Source: Pseudomonadota bacterium
GTDB taxonomy: Bacteria; Pseudomonadota; Gammaproteobacteria; Xanthomonadales; Wenzhouxiangellaceae
NCBI GenBank assembly: GCA_013285445.1
Contig: CP053448.1
Location: 3,430,818-3,494,817, forward strand
DNA: 64,000 nt
Direction: 5' to 3'
Shown: positions 44,195-54,989 of the stretch, in pieces
How the letters are laid out: every line of letters begins with the position of its first letter
How positions within the stretch are numbered: the first letter of the stretch is position 1
Position numbers and translations under genes: made by a program
Notes under the pieces: model-generated
What the model saw: only the letters and a program-made list of their open reading frames with translations
What the model was told of the DNA's origin: nothing
The model's database searches: none

Positions 44195-44611
44195 TCAGTC
44201 GTAAACCTGCCCCTGGTGGCGGATCCATCCGCCACTACCGGGCTGTTCAGGGTCATGGTAAGTGTGTGAAATCACGCCGCCCCGGCCGTTGAACTGGTAG
44301 CGCCCCTGAAAAGCGATGGTATCGCCGTCACTGAGCGGAATACGGTCCGACTGGCTCAGCGAGTGACGAATGATCACGGCAAGCTGCTGGTCGCCAACGC
44401 GCACGACCATGCGCTGATGTGGCTCACCGGCAATGGTTTCGTCACCGATAGCCTGCGCAACCACGCCGTGACCGCTGACCCAGACGCCCGTGCGGCCCTC
44501 CTCGAAAGCGGCGAGCAGCCGGTCATTGGGCGGCAGGTCTTCGCCACCGCCACAGCCGGCCACGCCACAGACCATCAATATGATCAAAACGACGCGAGAT
44601 GTCGTGACCAT
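44195..44611 (-). CDS. DUF3465 lipoprotein
   Basis: The 138-aa protein has a lipoprotein signal (VVLIILMVCGVAGC, lipobox VAGC) and the DUF3465 pattern in its second half: HGVVAQAI, HQRMVVRVG, LSDGDTIAFQGRYQFNGRGG, then HTYHDP and GGWIRHQGQVYD. The family is predicted to bind or process a small ligand, but nothing is proven. It is transcribed away from the ATP synthase operon's end and converges with the 43439 gene. Confidence 0.85.
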   Translation of the reverse strand: MVTTSRVVLIILMVCGVAGCGGGEDLPPNDRLLAAFEEGRTGVWVSGHGVVAQAIGDETIAGEPHQRMVVRVGDQQLAVIIRHSLSQSDRIPLSDGDTIAFQGRYQFNGRGGVISHTYHDPEQPGSGGWIRHQGQVYD

Positions 44612-44649
44612 AGACTACCCCTTGTTGATTTTCCTGAAGAATAGCAGAT

Positions 44650-44658
44650 TTATCCACA
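44650..44658 (+). promoter_or_regulatory. Single consensus DnaA box
   Basis: TTATCCACA, identical to the strong DnaA box, lies in the intergenic region before the DUF3465 gene and after atpC. It is isolated; I see no second box within this region. The rest of 44612-44820 shows no gene; a weak GCCGCCGGACACCGGC-type hairpin near 44784-44805 may help end the atp transcript. Confidence 0.45.
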
Positions 44659-44820
44659 GGAAAAAATCAACGGGCTCAAAGGACTGGTCAGTGCTTGACC
44701 GGCCCTTGCTCAGGCCGACAGCCCCGAGGCAGAAAGCTGTGCGCCAGGGGGACAACCCGAAACGACTTGCCTGCACAAGCAGCCAGCCGGTGTCCGGCGG
44801 CTGCGCCCTGGCCCGGGCGG

Positions 44821-45246
44821 TCAGCGCTTGAGCTGTTTGCGCATCCGCTCCAGTGCGGCGAGCTGTGCCATCGCTTCGGCCAGCTGGGCCTGGGCCTGGG
44901 CGACTTCCATGTCGGCGGAGCGATCCGACAGCGCGCGTTCGGCCTCTTCCTTGGCCTTGAGCGCGGCGGCTTCGTCCAGGTCGCCGGCGCGCAGGGCGGT
45001 GTCGGAAAGCACGGTCACTACGTGCGGCTGGACTTCGAGCAGTCCGCCGGAGATGTAGTAGAACTCCTCGCCGCCTTCGGGCAGCATCACCCGAACCTGG
45101 CCGGGCTTGAGCCGGGTCAGCAGCGGGGCATGCCGTGGCGCGATGCCCAGTTCGCCCTCCTCGCCGGTAACCACGACCATGGCGGCCTCGCCCGAGAAGA
45201 TCTCGGCCTCGGCGCTGACGATGTCGCAGTGAATCGTGGAGGCCAT
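44821..45246 (-). CDS. atpC: ATP synthase F1 subunit epsilon
   Basis: The 141-aa rotor-stalk subunit couples the c-ring to gamma and can inhibit ATP hydrolysis. It has the N-terminal beta-sandwich ([36 protein letters not shown]) and a C-terminal helical hairpin. It directly follows atpD with no gap. It is the last gene of the operon. Confidence 0.95.
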   Translation of the reverse strand: MASTIHCDIVSAEAEIFSGEAAMVVVTGEEGELGIAPRHAPLLTRLKPGQVRVMLPEGGEEFYYISGGLLEVQPHVVTVLSDTALRAGDLDEAAALKAKEEAERALSDRSADMEVAQAQAQLAEAMAQLAALERMRKQLKR

Positions 45247-46641
<1,395 letters not shown>

Positions 46642-46720
46642 TCAACCTCAGTGTTTGGATGGCTGCGCCCGTTTTGAACCCAGCCGCATTTTCAATTTAT
46701 CTCAAGTGCCTGGCGCGCGG

Positions 46721-47584
46721 TCAGACCGCGGCGGCACCGCCGACAATCTCTGAAATCTCCTGCGTGATCGAGGCCTGCCGCGCCTTGTTGTAGGCCAGCT
46801 GCAAATCGTCGATCAGGTCGCTGGCGTTGTCCGACGCGCTTTTCATGGCGACCATGCGCGCGGCCTGTTCGCTGGCCACGTTCTCCAGCGCCGCCTGGTA
46901 GACCAGCGACTCGACGTAGCGCGTGAGCACGTCATCGAGCAGCTGTTCGGCATCGGGCTCGTAGAGGTAGTCCCAGTACTTCAACATGGGCTCGTCCTCG
47001 GTCGGCGGCAGCGGCAGCACCGGCTCGGCCACGGACTTCTGGGTCATCGTGTTAATGAACTGGTTGTAGCACAGGTAGACGCGATCGATCTCGCCTTCCC
47101 GGTAGCCGTCAAGCACCACCTTGATCGAGCCGATCAGGTCCTCGAGCCGCGGCCGCTCGCCCAGGTCCTGGGTGGCCGCCGAAACGTCCACCTTCAGGCG
47201 CCGGAAGAACTGCGCCGCCTTGCGACCGATCAGCACCGTGGTGACGCCCACGTCCTGCTCCTGCCACTGGCGGAACTCGCCCAGCAGGGTGCGGAACAGG
47301 TTGTTGTTCAGGCCGCCGCACAGGCCACGGTCGGTCGCGATCACCACATAGGCCACACGCTTGATGTTTTCTCGCTCGACCGTGAAGGGGTGGCGGTACT
47401 CGGGGTTGGCATGGGCCAGGTGGCCGATGACCTGGCGCATCATGCGCGCGTAGGGCCGCGAGGCCTCCATGCGATCGGTGGCCTTGCGGATCTTGCTGGC
47501 CGAGACCATCTCGAGCGCACGGGTGACCTTGCGCGTGTTCTTGACGCTCTTGATCTGGCCGACGATTTCTCTTGATCCGCTCAT
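46721..47584 (-). CDS. atpG: ATP synthase F1 subunit gamma
   Basis: The 287-aa central-stalk subunit begins [20 protein letters not shown] and has the conserved ITEAMEMVSASK-like helix ([16 protein letters not shown] form) and [11 protein letters not shown]. The C-terminal helix ([20 protein letters not shown]) is typical. It lies between atpA and atpD in the usual order. Confidence 0.97.
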   Translation of the reverse strand: MSGSREIVGQIKSVKNTRKVTRALEMVSASKIRKATDRMEASRPYARMMRQVIGHLAHANPEYRHPFTVERENIKRVAYVVIATDRGLCGGLNNNLFRTLLGEFRQWQEQDVGVTTVLIGRKAAQFFRRLKVDVSAATQDLGERPRLEDLIGSIKVVLDGYREGEIDRVYLCYNQFINTMTQKSVAEPVLPLPPTEDEPMLKYWDYLYEPDAEQLLDDVLTRYVESLVYQAALENVASEQAARMVAMKSASDNASDLIDDLQLAYNKARQASITQEISEIVGGAAAV

Positions 47585-47620
47585 ATGACTCTCAGTGTCC
47601 TGTTGGCTCTTTGAAGCCGC

Positions 47621-49168
47621 TTACCAGCTGCCCGTCTTCTTGAACTCGTCGCAGGCGGCCTTGAGCTCGTCCTTGAGCTCGTCGTTCCAGTCGCCCTTGT
47701 CGTTGATCCTGTTCATCAGGTCTGCGTGGCTGCTGTTCATGTAGTCGCGCAGCGCGGCCTCGAAGTCCGTGACCTTGTTCAGCGGCAGATCATCGAGATA
47801 GCCCTCGTTGCCGGCAAACAGGCTGACCGCCATTTCGGCCACCGACAGCGGCGTGTACTGCGGCTGCTTCATCAGCTCGGTGATGCGCTGGCCGCGCTCG
47901 AGCTGCTTGCGGGTCGACTCGTCGAGATCGGAGGCGAACTGCGAGAAGGCCGCCAGCTCGCGATACTGGGCCAGCGCCAGGCGCACACCGCCGCCGAGCT
48001 TCTTGATGACTTTGGTCTGGGCCGAGCCACCAACGCGCGAGACCGACAGGCCGGCGTTGATGGCCGGACGGATGCCGGCGTTGAACAAGTCGGTCTCCAA
48101 AAAGATCTGGCCGTCGGTAATCGAGATGACGTTGGTCGGCACGAACGCGGACACATCGCCGGCCTGGGTCTCGATGATCGGCAGGGCGGTCAGGGAACCG
48201 GTCTTGCCCTTGACCTCGCCGTTGGTCTTCTTCTCGACGAAATCGGCGTTCACGCGCGAGGCGCGCTCGAGCAGACGCGAATGGAGATAGAAAACGTCGC
48301 CCGGGTAGGCTTCACGGCCCGGCGGACGACGCAACAGCAGGGAAACCTGGCGATAGGCCCAGGCCTGCTTGGTCAGGTCGTCGTAGACGATCAGGGCGTC
48401 TTCGCCGCGATCCCGGAAGTACTCGCCCATAGCGCAGCCGGCATAGGGGGCGATGTACTGCAGCGCGGCCGAGTCGGACGCGTTGGCGGCCACCACGATG
48501 GTGTGTTCCATCGCGCCGTGTTCTTCGAGCTTGCGTACCACGGCGGCCACCGAGGACGCCTTCTGACCAATGGCAACGTACACGCACTTGATGCCCTTGC
48601 CCTTCTGGTTGATGATCGCGTCGATCGCCACGGCCGTCTTGCCGGTCTGGCGGTCACCGATGATCAGCTCGCGCTGACCGCGGCCGATCGGCACCATCGA
48701 ATCGATCGACTTCAGTCCGGTCTGGACCGGCTGGTCGACGCTCTGGCGGGCGATCACGCCCGGCGCGATCTTCTCGATCGGCTCGCTGTGGTCGGTGTCG
48801 ATCGGGCCGTTGCCGTCGATCGGGTTGCCCAGCGAGTCCACCACGCGGCCGAGCAGGGCTTCGCCCACCGGCACTTCGAGGATGCGTCCGGTGCAGCGGA
48901 CCGTGTCGCCTTCGTTGATGTGGGTGTAGTTGCCCATCACGACGGCGCCGACCGAATCGCGCTCGAGATTGAGCGCCAGGCCATAGGTGTCGCCCGGAAA
49001 CTCGATCATCTCGCCCTGCATGGCGTCGTCCAGGCCGTGCAGGCGGCAGATGCCGTCGGACACGCTCACCACCGTACCTTCGGTGCGCGCTTCGGAGGAG
49101 ACTTCGAACTGCTCGACGCGCTTGCGAATCAGTTCGGAAATTTCAGTCGGGTTTAGGGTCTGCTGCAT
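47621..49168 (-). CDS. atpA: ATP synthase F1 subunit alpha
   Basis: The 515-aa non-catalytic nucleotide-binding subunit has Walker A GDRQTGKT (near residue 170), the region [20 protein letters not shown] and the signature [18 protein letters not shown] chose ATG 49168 ([14 protein letters not shown]), which has AAGGA upstream and the family start; the frame is open to 49192. Confidence 0.98.
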   Translation of the reverse strand: MQQTLNPTEISELIRKRVEQFEVSSEARTEGTVVSVSDGICRLHGLDDAMQGEMIEFPGDTYGLALNLERDSVGAVVMGNYTHINEGDTVRCTGRILEVPVGEALLGRVVDSLGNPIDGNGPIDTDHSEPIEKIAPGVIARQSVDQPVQTGLKSIDSMVPIGRGQRELIIGDRQTGKTAVAIDAIINQKGKGIKCVYVAIGQKASSVAAVVRKLEEHGAMEHTIVVAANASDSAALQYIAPYAGCAMGEYFRDRGEDALIVYDDLTKQAWAYRQVSLLLRRPPGREAYPGDVFYLHSRLLERASRVNADFVEKKTNGEVKGKTGSLTALPIIETQAGDVSAFVPTNVISITDGQIFLETDLFNAGIRPAINAGLSVSRVGGSAQTKVIKKLGGGVRLALAQYRELAAFSQFASDLDESTRKQLERGQRITELMKQPQYTPLSVAEMAVSLFAGNEGYLDDLPLNKVTDFEAALRDYMNSSHADLMNRINDKGDWNDELKDELKAACDEFKKTGSW

Positions 49169-49237
49169 TTTTTGCAATCCTTGAACATTCAATTCATTCC
49201 GGTCACCGACCCGTCAGGCGGTCGCGACCGATTCGTT

Positions 49238-49774
49238 TCAGGCGTTGATTCGCCGGCCCAGCTGCTCGAGACGGCCGCGTACGCTGCCGTCGATCACCTT
49301 GTCGCCGGCACGGATGACCGCGCCGCCGATCAGGGACTCGTCGACTTCGACATGCAACTCCACCTCTCGTCCGAATCGCGCCTTGAGGCGCTCCGCGAGC
49401 TTGTCCGATTCCGGGCAGTCCATCGGCCTGGCCGAAAATACCTCGACCTTGATGCGATGCTCGGACTCGCGCCGGTACTGCTCGTACTGCGAGGCGATAT
49501 CAGGCATCAACTCGAGGCGGCCGTTGGCGATGACCACCTTCAGAAAGTTGATAAACGACTCGTCAAACTTGTCCTGGCCGACGCTGGAGATCAGTTCCAG
49601 GAGTCGTTCGCCACCGACTCGCGGGTCACCGGAGAGGTAGTGGAGTTCGTCCGTACCGGCAATCTCGGAGGCCAACGCAAGCGCTTCGCTCCAGCGATCA
49701 ATCGCATTGGCATTGCGCGCCGCCTCGAAGGCGGCACGGGCATAGGGCCGGGCGAGTGTCGTCCGATTGAGCAT
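49238..49774 (-). CDS. atpH: ATP synthase F1 subunit delta
   Basis: The 178-aa peripheral-stalk subunit (OSCP-like) links F1 to the b dimer. It begins TLARPYARAAFEAARNA and ends with the GGAVIRAGDKVIDGSVRGRL signature. It overlaps nothing but lies only 3 bp after atpF. Confidence 0.95.
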   Translation of the reverse strand: MLNRTTLARPYARAAFEAARNANAIDRWSEALALASEIAGTDELHYLSGDPRVGGERLLELISSVGQDKFDESFINFLKVVIANGRLELMPDIASQYEQYRRESEHRIKVEVFSARPMDCPESDKLAERLKARFGREVELHVEVDESLIGGAVIRAGDKVIDGSVRGRLEQLGRRINA

Positions 49775-49777
49775 GAA

Positions 49778-50251
49778 TTACAGCTCCGCGGCCAGCTTGT
49801 CGAGCATCTCGCGATGCTGTTTGTCGTCAATCTCTTTCTCGATGACGCGGCCAGCGCCGGCCATGGCCAGCTCGGCGACGCGCTCGCGCAGCGCTTCCCG
49901 GGCCTGGTTGGTCGCCTGGCGAATTTCCGCCTCGGCCGCCTGCACCTGCCGATCGCGCTCGGCAATGGCATCCTGCTTGGCCTGTTCGATGAGCTGATTA
50001 CCGCGCTGACTGGCCTGTTCGATGACTTCGCCTGCTTTACGGCGCGCCTCGCGAATGATCTGCTCGGCCTCAGCGTTGGCCTTGTCCAGCGCCTGCTCGG
50101 CTTCTTCAGAATGCGCCAGACCCTCGGCGATCTTGCGCCGGCGCTCTTCCATGGCCTGAGTCAGCGGCGGCCAGACGTACTTCATCGTGACCAGCACCAG
50201 CACCAGGAAGGTGCCGGCCTGGCCGATCAGGGTGCCTAGCGAGACATCCAT
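49778..50251 (-). CDS. atpF: ATP synthase Fo subunit b
   Basis: The 157-aa protein has one N-terminal membrane helix (LIGQAGTFLVLVLVTMKYVW) followed by a long charged coiled coil (KIAEGLAHSEEAEQALDKAN), the stator arm that holds delta and alpha. The size fits the 156-aa E. coli protein. Confidence 0.96.
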   Translation of the reverse strand: MDVSLGTLIGQAGTFLVLVLVTMKYVWPPLTQAMEERRRKIAEGLAHSEEAEQALDKANAEAEQIIREARRKAGEVIEQASQRGNQLIEQAKQDAIAERDRQVQAAEAEIRQATNQAREALRERVAELAMAGAGRVIEKEIDDKQHREMLDKLAAEL

Positions 50252-50307
50252 AGCGTTCCCCTGCAGTTATCCGCGATTGGTTTGAGGTCGATGGTCACTC
50301 GCGCCGA

Positions 50308-50589
<282 letters not shown>

Positions 50590-50626
50590 TTAGTGCTGTT
50601 TGAGCTTGGGTTGCGTAATGATCGAA

Positions 50627-51436
<810 letters not shown>

Positions 51437-51443
51437 TCATCAC

Positions 51444-51839
51444 TCAGGCTGTGCGCCCCAGGCGCAGCAGCGCAATCCAGTAAGCCAGCACGGTGGCCAC
51501 GTATCCAGTCAGTATCGGCACAAAGTAGCCGGCGAACCACTTGGCGACGACGATGAACAGCACCGCCGCCAGCACCAGCTTGAGCGCCATGGCACGATAG
51601 AACGCTGCCATCATCCGCGACGGCTCGGCACTGCTCGAGCCCGCACCGGCCCGTAGCGCACTGACTGCTGTCAGCATCACGCCGATGCCACCGCCGACCA
51701 GTACGGCCAGTCCCTGCTCGACGCTGACCAGCAGGCCGAAGATGAGCGCGCCGATCACGCTGAGCATCGCCTGCACGCGGAGCAGCCAGGCCACGGTGTG
51801 GGCAAATCTCTCCTGCACCAGTCCGGTCCTTTGCCACAT
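51444..51839 (-). CDS. atpI: ATP synthase assembly protein AtpI
   Basis: The 131-aa protein has about four membrane helices (VLRVQAMLSVIGALIFGLLV-like first segment, AMALKLVLAAVLFIVVAKWF later) and is the first gene of the operon. AtpI helps assemble the c-ring. The sequence is poorly conserved but position and topology are convincing. Confidence 0.88.
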   Translation of the reverse strand: MWQRTGLVQERFAHTVAWLLRVQAMLSVIGALIFGLLVSVEQGLAVLVGGGIGVMLTAVSALRAGAGSSSAEPSRMMAAFYRAMALKLVLAAVLFIVVAKWFAGYFVPILTGYVATVLAYWIALLRLGRTA

Positions 51840-51898
51840 TCAACCGGCTCCGCCGACGCGTCTCCGGACCCACCCACGATCGTCACTTCGGCAAAAAA

Positions 51899-51931
51899 GC
51901 CACCGCCGATGCCCGAAGCATCACCGGTGGC
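51899..51931 (-). terminator. Terminator-like hairpin in the atp operon leader
   Basis: On the minus strand GCCACCG pairs with CGGTGGC around an inner GATGC-TTCGG-GCATC hairpin, followed by TTTTTT. It lies 32 bp after the predicted atp -10 and about 55 bp before atpI. It may end the upstream PDZ operon, attenuate the atp operon, or both. Confidence 0.8.
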
Positions 51932-51945
51932 CACAAATCCTGTCG

Positions 51946-51975
51946 ATTATAGCAGGGTCAGAAAGCAGGCGGCAA
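51946..51975 (-). promoter_or_regulatory. Promoter of the ATP synthase operon
   Basis: The minus strand has a perfect TATAAT (51946-51951) and TTGCCG (51970-51975) 18 bp apart, between the stop of the PDZ gene (52001) and atpI. Transcription would begin near 51939, just before the terminator-like hairpin. Confidence 0.65.
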
Positions 51976-52000
51976 GCCAATTGCCGGCCGCAGGTGAGGC

Positions 52001-53038
52001 TCAGAGCCCCTGGATGATCTCGAGGGTGAGGGGAAACCCGGCCTGCGGCTCTGTCAGTTCGGCCTCAATCGTGATCCGCTCACCATCACGCATCACCTCC
52101 AGGCTCGCCGTCTCACCGCTGCGGCCCAGCAACGCCAGGGCGATGTCAACCGGCCTCGAAACCGCCTCGCCGTCAATGCTGAGCACGACATCGCCATCTT
52201 CGAGGCCGAGCTCGTTACCGGAATCGATCCGCAGCACCACCACGCCATCGGCCGTGCCGAAGTAGCGCTCGAGACCGGCATGATTGCTAATCATGTCGCT
52301 GTGGCCGACCCGTCCGGGCAGGCCCGGGGGCAGCGGTGGCTTGGGAATGAAATCACCCTGTCTTTCGAGCACCCACACTTCCCGATCCATCTGTGGCGCG
52401 CCCGGCGCTGCCGGGCGGGGCGGGCCTTTGATGTCATGCGTGAGTACGCGGATATCACGGGCAGCAGAGGAGACCGTGACGTCCAGGCTGATGCGTTCGC
52501 CATCGCGCTCGATCTCGACCGGAACGGTGTCGCCGGCCTCGACGCCTTCCATCGGTTCACGCAAGCTGTCGGGCCGCGATGCATCGACCTCCTGGCCATT
52601 GATGGCGATCAGCCGGTCACCGGACCGGATACCGGCCTTGTCGGCGCCGCTGCCGGGCGTGACCGCGACGATTTGATTGGCATCGGCCTCACCACCCAGC
52701 AGCACGCCCAGGCGAGCCCGCCCCATGCCCAGACCCCGGACGACCCGGCGATGGATATGCTCTTCCAGTCTGGCCAGTTCGCCTTCCATGTCGTCGAGCG
52801 CTCTGAGCCGCTCGACGCGGATATCAATGGCTTCCGTGTCGGCCAGTTTGCGCTGGAGATGTGCCAGTTTCCGGGCGGCCTCGGCCACGTCGCGCCGGGC
52901 CTGCTCAAGCTCGGCCCTCAGGTCCTCTTGCTCGGCGGCTTGCTCGGGGGTCGTGGCGGCGTCGGCGTCGACCTGTGCCATCAGCATGGCCGGCGAGACC
53001 AGCATCAAGAACGTCAGGGCAATCAGTCGTTTCTGCAT
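52001..53038 (-). CDS. Periplasmic protein with two PDZ domains
   Basis: The 345-aa protein has a signal peptide (RLIALTFLMLVSPAMLMAQ), a coiled-coil segment (EDLRAELEQARRDVAEAARK) and two PDZ domains. The first has RARLGVLLGG and GSGADKAGIRSGDRLIAING; the second has LRIDSGNELGLEDGDVVLSI. No protease triad is present, so it probably binds peptides. I chose ATG 53038 for the signal peptide. It follows the anti-sigma gene by 31 bp and may sense envelope stress with it. Confidence 0.82.
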   Translation of the reverse strand: MQKRLIALTFLMLVSPAMLMAQVDADAATTPEQAAEQEDLRAELEQARRDVAEAARKLAHLQRKLADTEAIDIRVERLRALDDMEGELARLEEHIHRRVVRGLGMGRARLGVLLGGEADANQIVAVTPGSGADKAGIRSGDRLIAINGQEVDASRPDSLREPMEGVEAGDTVPVEIERDGERISLDVTVSSAARDIRVLTHDIKGPPRPAAPGAPQMDREVWVLERQGDFIPKPPLPPGLPGRVGHSDMISNHAGLERYFGTADGVVVLRIDSGNELGLEDGDVVLSIDGEAVSRPVDIALALLGRSGETASLEVMRDGERITIEAELTEPQAGFPLTLEIIQGL

Positions 53039-53069
53039 TGTCAGTACTCCTGTGGAAGTGGATTTAGGT

Positions 53070-53549
53070 TCAGATTCTGGCCAGCAGCATGTCGTGTCGC
53101 CAGCCGCCGTCGGCGTAGCGCTGATTGAGTTCGGCCAGCAGTTCAATGCGCTGCCGCCACAATTCAGGGTCGGTCGGGGCATGCGCCAGCTGTTCGTCCA
53201 GCCAGGCCAGCTCGGCCTCCAGCCAGAGCAGCGACTCGAGTTCGGTACCGTCGACCACGCTCCGGCGCTGATCGGACAGGCGGGCTTCTAGCCAGGCCGA
53301 GGTGGCCTGCAATTGGGCCAGCGTTACCTTGCTCGACCCCGTCGCAGCCTGCTGCACGCCGGCCGGGGGCGCCGGCAAACCGACAAACACGCTTGCCAGA
53401 ACGATCACGGAAATGGCTGCGGCCAGCGCCGAGAGGCGCCGGACCAGGCGTCGTTTCCCGCGCCGGTCCAACTCGTCGGCAATAGCCGGCCAGAGGTCGT
53501 CAGGCGGACCGGATCGCTCCAGCCGGGTCAAATCAATGGGTTCATCCAT
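53070..53549 (-). CDS. Putative membrane anti-sigma factor
   Basis: The 159-aa protein has a short cytoplasmic N-terminus, one membrane helix (LSALAAAISVIVLASVFVG, about 40-58) and a helical periplasmic part. It overlaps the ECF sigma gene upstream by 8 bp. Sequence identity to known anti-sigma families is not evident; the role is inferred from size, topology and overlap. Confidence 0.7.
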   Translation of the reverse strand: MDEPIDLTRLERSGPPDDLWPAIADELDRRGKRRLVRRLSALAAAISVIVLASVFVGLPAPPAGVQQAATGSSKVTLAQLQATSAWLEARLSDQRRSVVDGTELESLLWLEAELAWLDEQLAHAPTDPELWRQRIELLAELNQRYADGGWRHDMLLARI

Positions 53550-54084
53550 GTTCCATGCTCCTGGCCGACTCCTCGCCAGCCGCTAATCGATTCCTGAGCT
53601 TCTCGCGCGCACGCGCCAACCTCGACTTCGACCAGGACACGGTCTGCCCGGCCAGCTCGGCGATCTCGGCGTGCTTCATGCCTTCGGCGTCGTGCAGCCA
53701 GACGACCTGGCGGTCGCGCGGATCGAGCATCCCGAAGGCCCGTTCCAGATCGAGGACCGAGTCGTGATCCCGGGACACCGAGGCCTCCTCGACCTGCGGC
53801 TGCTCACCGGCCTGCCGGCGATGCTGGTCCATGACCTGGTTGACCAGGATGCGGCGAAACCAGAAACCGAACTGCTCGGCCTGCCTGAGCTGGCCGACAC
53901 GCTCGAAGGCCAGCACGAAAGCCTGCTGGACCGCATCCCAGGCGCGCGCCTCGCAGCCGCTGAGTCGAACCGCCAGGGTCCAGGCCGGCTGCGAGTACTG
54001 GCGGTAGACACGCTCCTGCGTGCGACGACAGCGCCGCTTGAGCGCCGCCAGGGCCAGGTCGTCGATGGGGCTGGAGAGGCTCAT
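53542..54084 (-). CDS. ECF RNA polymerase sigma factor
   Basis: The 180-aa protein has region 2 (RAWDAVQQAFVLAFERVGQL, FGFWFRRILVNQVMDQHRR) and region 4 (LDPRDRQVVWLHDAEGMKHA, GQTVSWSKSRLARAREKLRN) of ECF sigma factors. It heads a minus-strand operon with the anti-sigma and PDZ genes, and is divergent from the operator-controlled membrane protein gene. Confidence 0.9.
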   Translation of the reverse strand: MSLSSPIDDLALAALKRRCRRTQERVYRQYSQPAWTLAVRLSGCEARAWDAVQQAFVLAFERVGQLRQAEQFGFWFRRILVNQVMDQHRRQAGEQPQVEEASVSRDHDSVLDLERAFGMLDPRDRQVVWLHDAEGMKHAEIAELAGQTVSWSKSRLARAREKLRNRLAAGEESARSMEHG

Positions 54085-54160
54085 GTCGGTCTATAGACGT
54101 CCCGGCGGTCGAAAAGGTCGCAGCCGACGGGCAGTAACGCCGGGGAAGCCACCTGAAGAA

Positions 54161-54218
54161 GTAAAGCCTGCTTGACATAAAGTAAAGTCAGCATTACATT
54201 AAGTAAAGCATACTTTAC
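54161..54218 (+). promoter_or_regulatory. Three 16-bp palindromic operators at 21-bp spacing over a promoter
   Basis: GTAAAGCCTGCTTGAC (54161), GTAAAGTCAGCATTAC (54182) and GTAAAGCATACTTTAC (54203) start exactly 21 bp apart, two helix turns. The third is a perfect GTAAAG-N4-CTTTAC palindrome. They overlap TTGACA (54172-54177) and TACATT (54195-54200; 17-bp spacer), so binding would block the promoter. The downstream operon ends with a small XRE regulator, the natural candidate for the ligand. Confidence 0.8.
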
Positions 54219-54257
54219 ATCAACGAACCTTTTCGGGTTCATGCAATGGAGCAAACC

Positions 54258-54710
54258 ATGCCTTCGATGTCGTTTCAGGAAAAGAGCGCCTGGGGCACCC
54301 TGGCCAGCCTGCTGGTGATCGGCGCGCTGTATTTTTCTTCCGTGATCAATCTGTGGCGCGCCGAGCAGCTGCACATGGCCTCACTGTTCGGGCTGGCGGT
54401 GGGCTTCACCGTCCTGCTGACCGTCGTGCTGGTGGGCTTTCACCTCATCGTCGCGGCCATCTCGGGAGGCAGGGCCGCGGACGAAGACGAGCGAGATCGC
54501 CTGATCGCCTGGCGGGCCGGCCACATCAGCGGCATCGTGCTCGGTGTCGCCGTGGTCTCGGTCGTGTTCATGATCATTGGCGGCGGCATGGTCGGGGACC
54601 CGCTCTGGCAGGCGCCGGTGATCATTGCCAACGGCCTGATGGCCGCGGTGTTCCTGTCGACCGTGGTCGAGCTGGCGCTCACCGTCTGGTTCCACCGGCG
54701 GGGCATCTGA
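54258..54710 (+). CDS. Four-helix membrane protein of unknown function
   Basis: The 150-aa protein has four hydrophobic segments ([73 protein letters not shown]) and a charged cytoplasmic loop ([20 protein letters not shown]). The ATG at 54258 has GGAG 6 bp upstream and is preferred over 54246. It lies one base before the XRE gene, a common two-gene module in bacteria. I do not know a defined role. Confidence 0.8.
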   Translation: MPSMSFQEKSAWGTLASLLVIGALYFSSVINLWRAEQLHMASLFGLAVGFTVLLTVVLVGFHLIVAAISGGRAADEDERDRLIAWRAGHISGIVLGVAVVSVVFMIIGGGMVGDPLWQAPVIIANGLMAAVFLSTVVELALTVWFHRRGI

Positions 54711-54711
54711 C

Positions 54712-54927
54712 GTGGCCGGAAGCATTACCAACCGGGTGCGCGAACTGCGCCAGCGCGGGGAAGGCATGACGCAGCAGCAGCTGGCCGAGGCGGTCGGCGT
54801 CTCGCGCCAGACCATCATCGCCATCGAGTCCGGGCGCTACAACCCGTCGCTGGAAGTGGCGCTGAAGATCGCTCGCATCTTCGGCCAGCCGGTCGAATCG
54901 GCGTTCTGGCTGACCGGTGAGGCCTGA
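54712..54927 (+). CDS. Small XRE-family repressor
   Basis: The 71-aa protein (GTG start) is nearly all helix-turn-helix: [20 protein letters not shown] then [20 protein letters not shown]. This is the short XRE type often paired with a membrane protein. It is the last gene of the operon and probably binds the three operators at 54161-54218 to repress its own operon. Confidence 0.9.
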   Translation: MAGSITNRVRELRQRGEGMTQQQLAEAVGVSRQTIIAIESGRYNPSLEVALKIARIFGQPVESAFWLTGEA

Positions 54928-54989
54928 CAGGCGTGTGCCGAACTCATCGCCGCCGGTGCTGCACGCACCAGATCGGGCGCGATGCCGGT

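Noticed and set aside
44650..44658. Replication origin at the perfect DnaA box
   Set aside because: Only one box, no AT-rich unwinding region and no dnaA or rpmH nearby; kept only as a single site.
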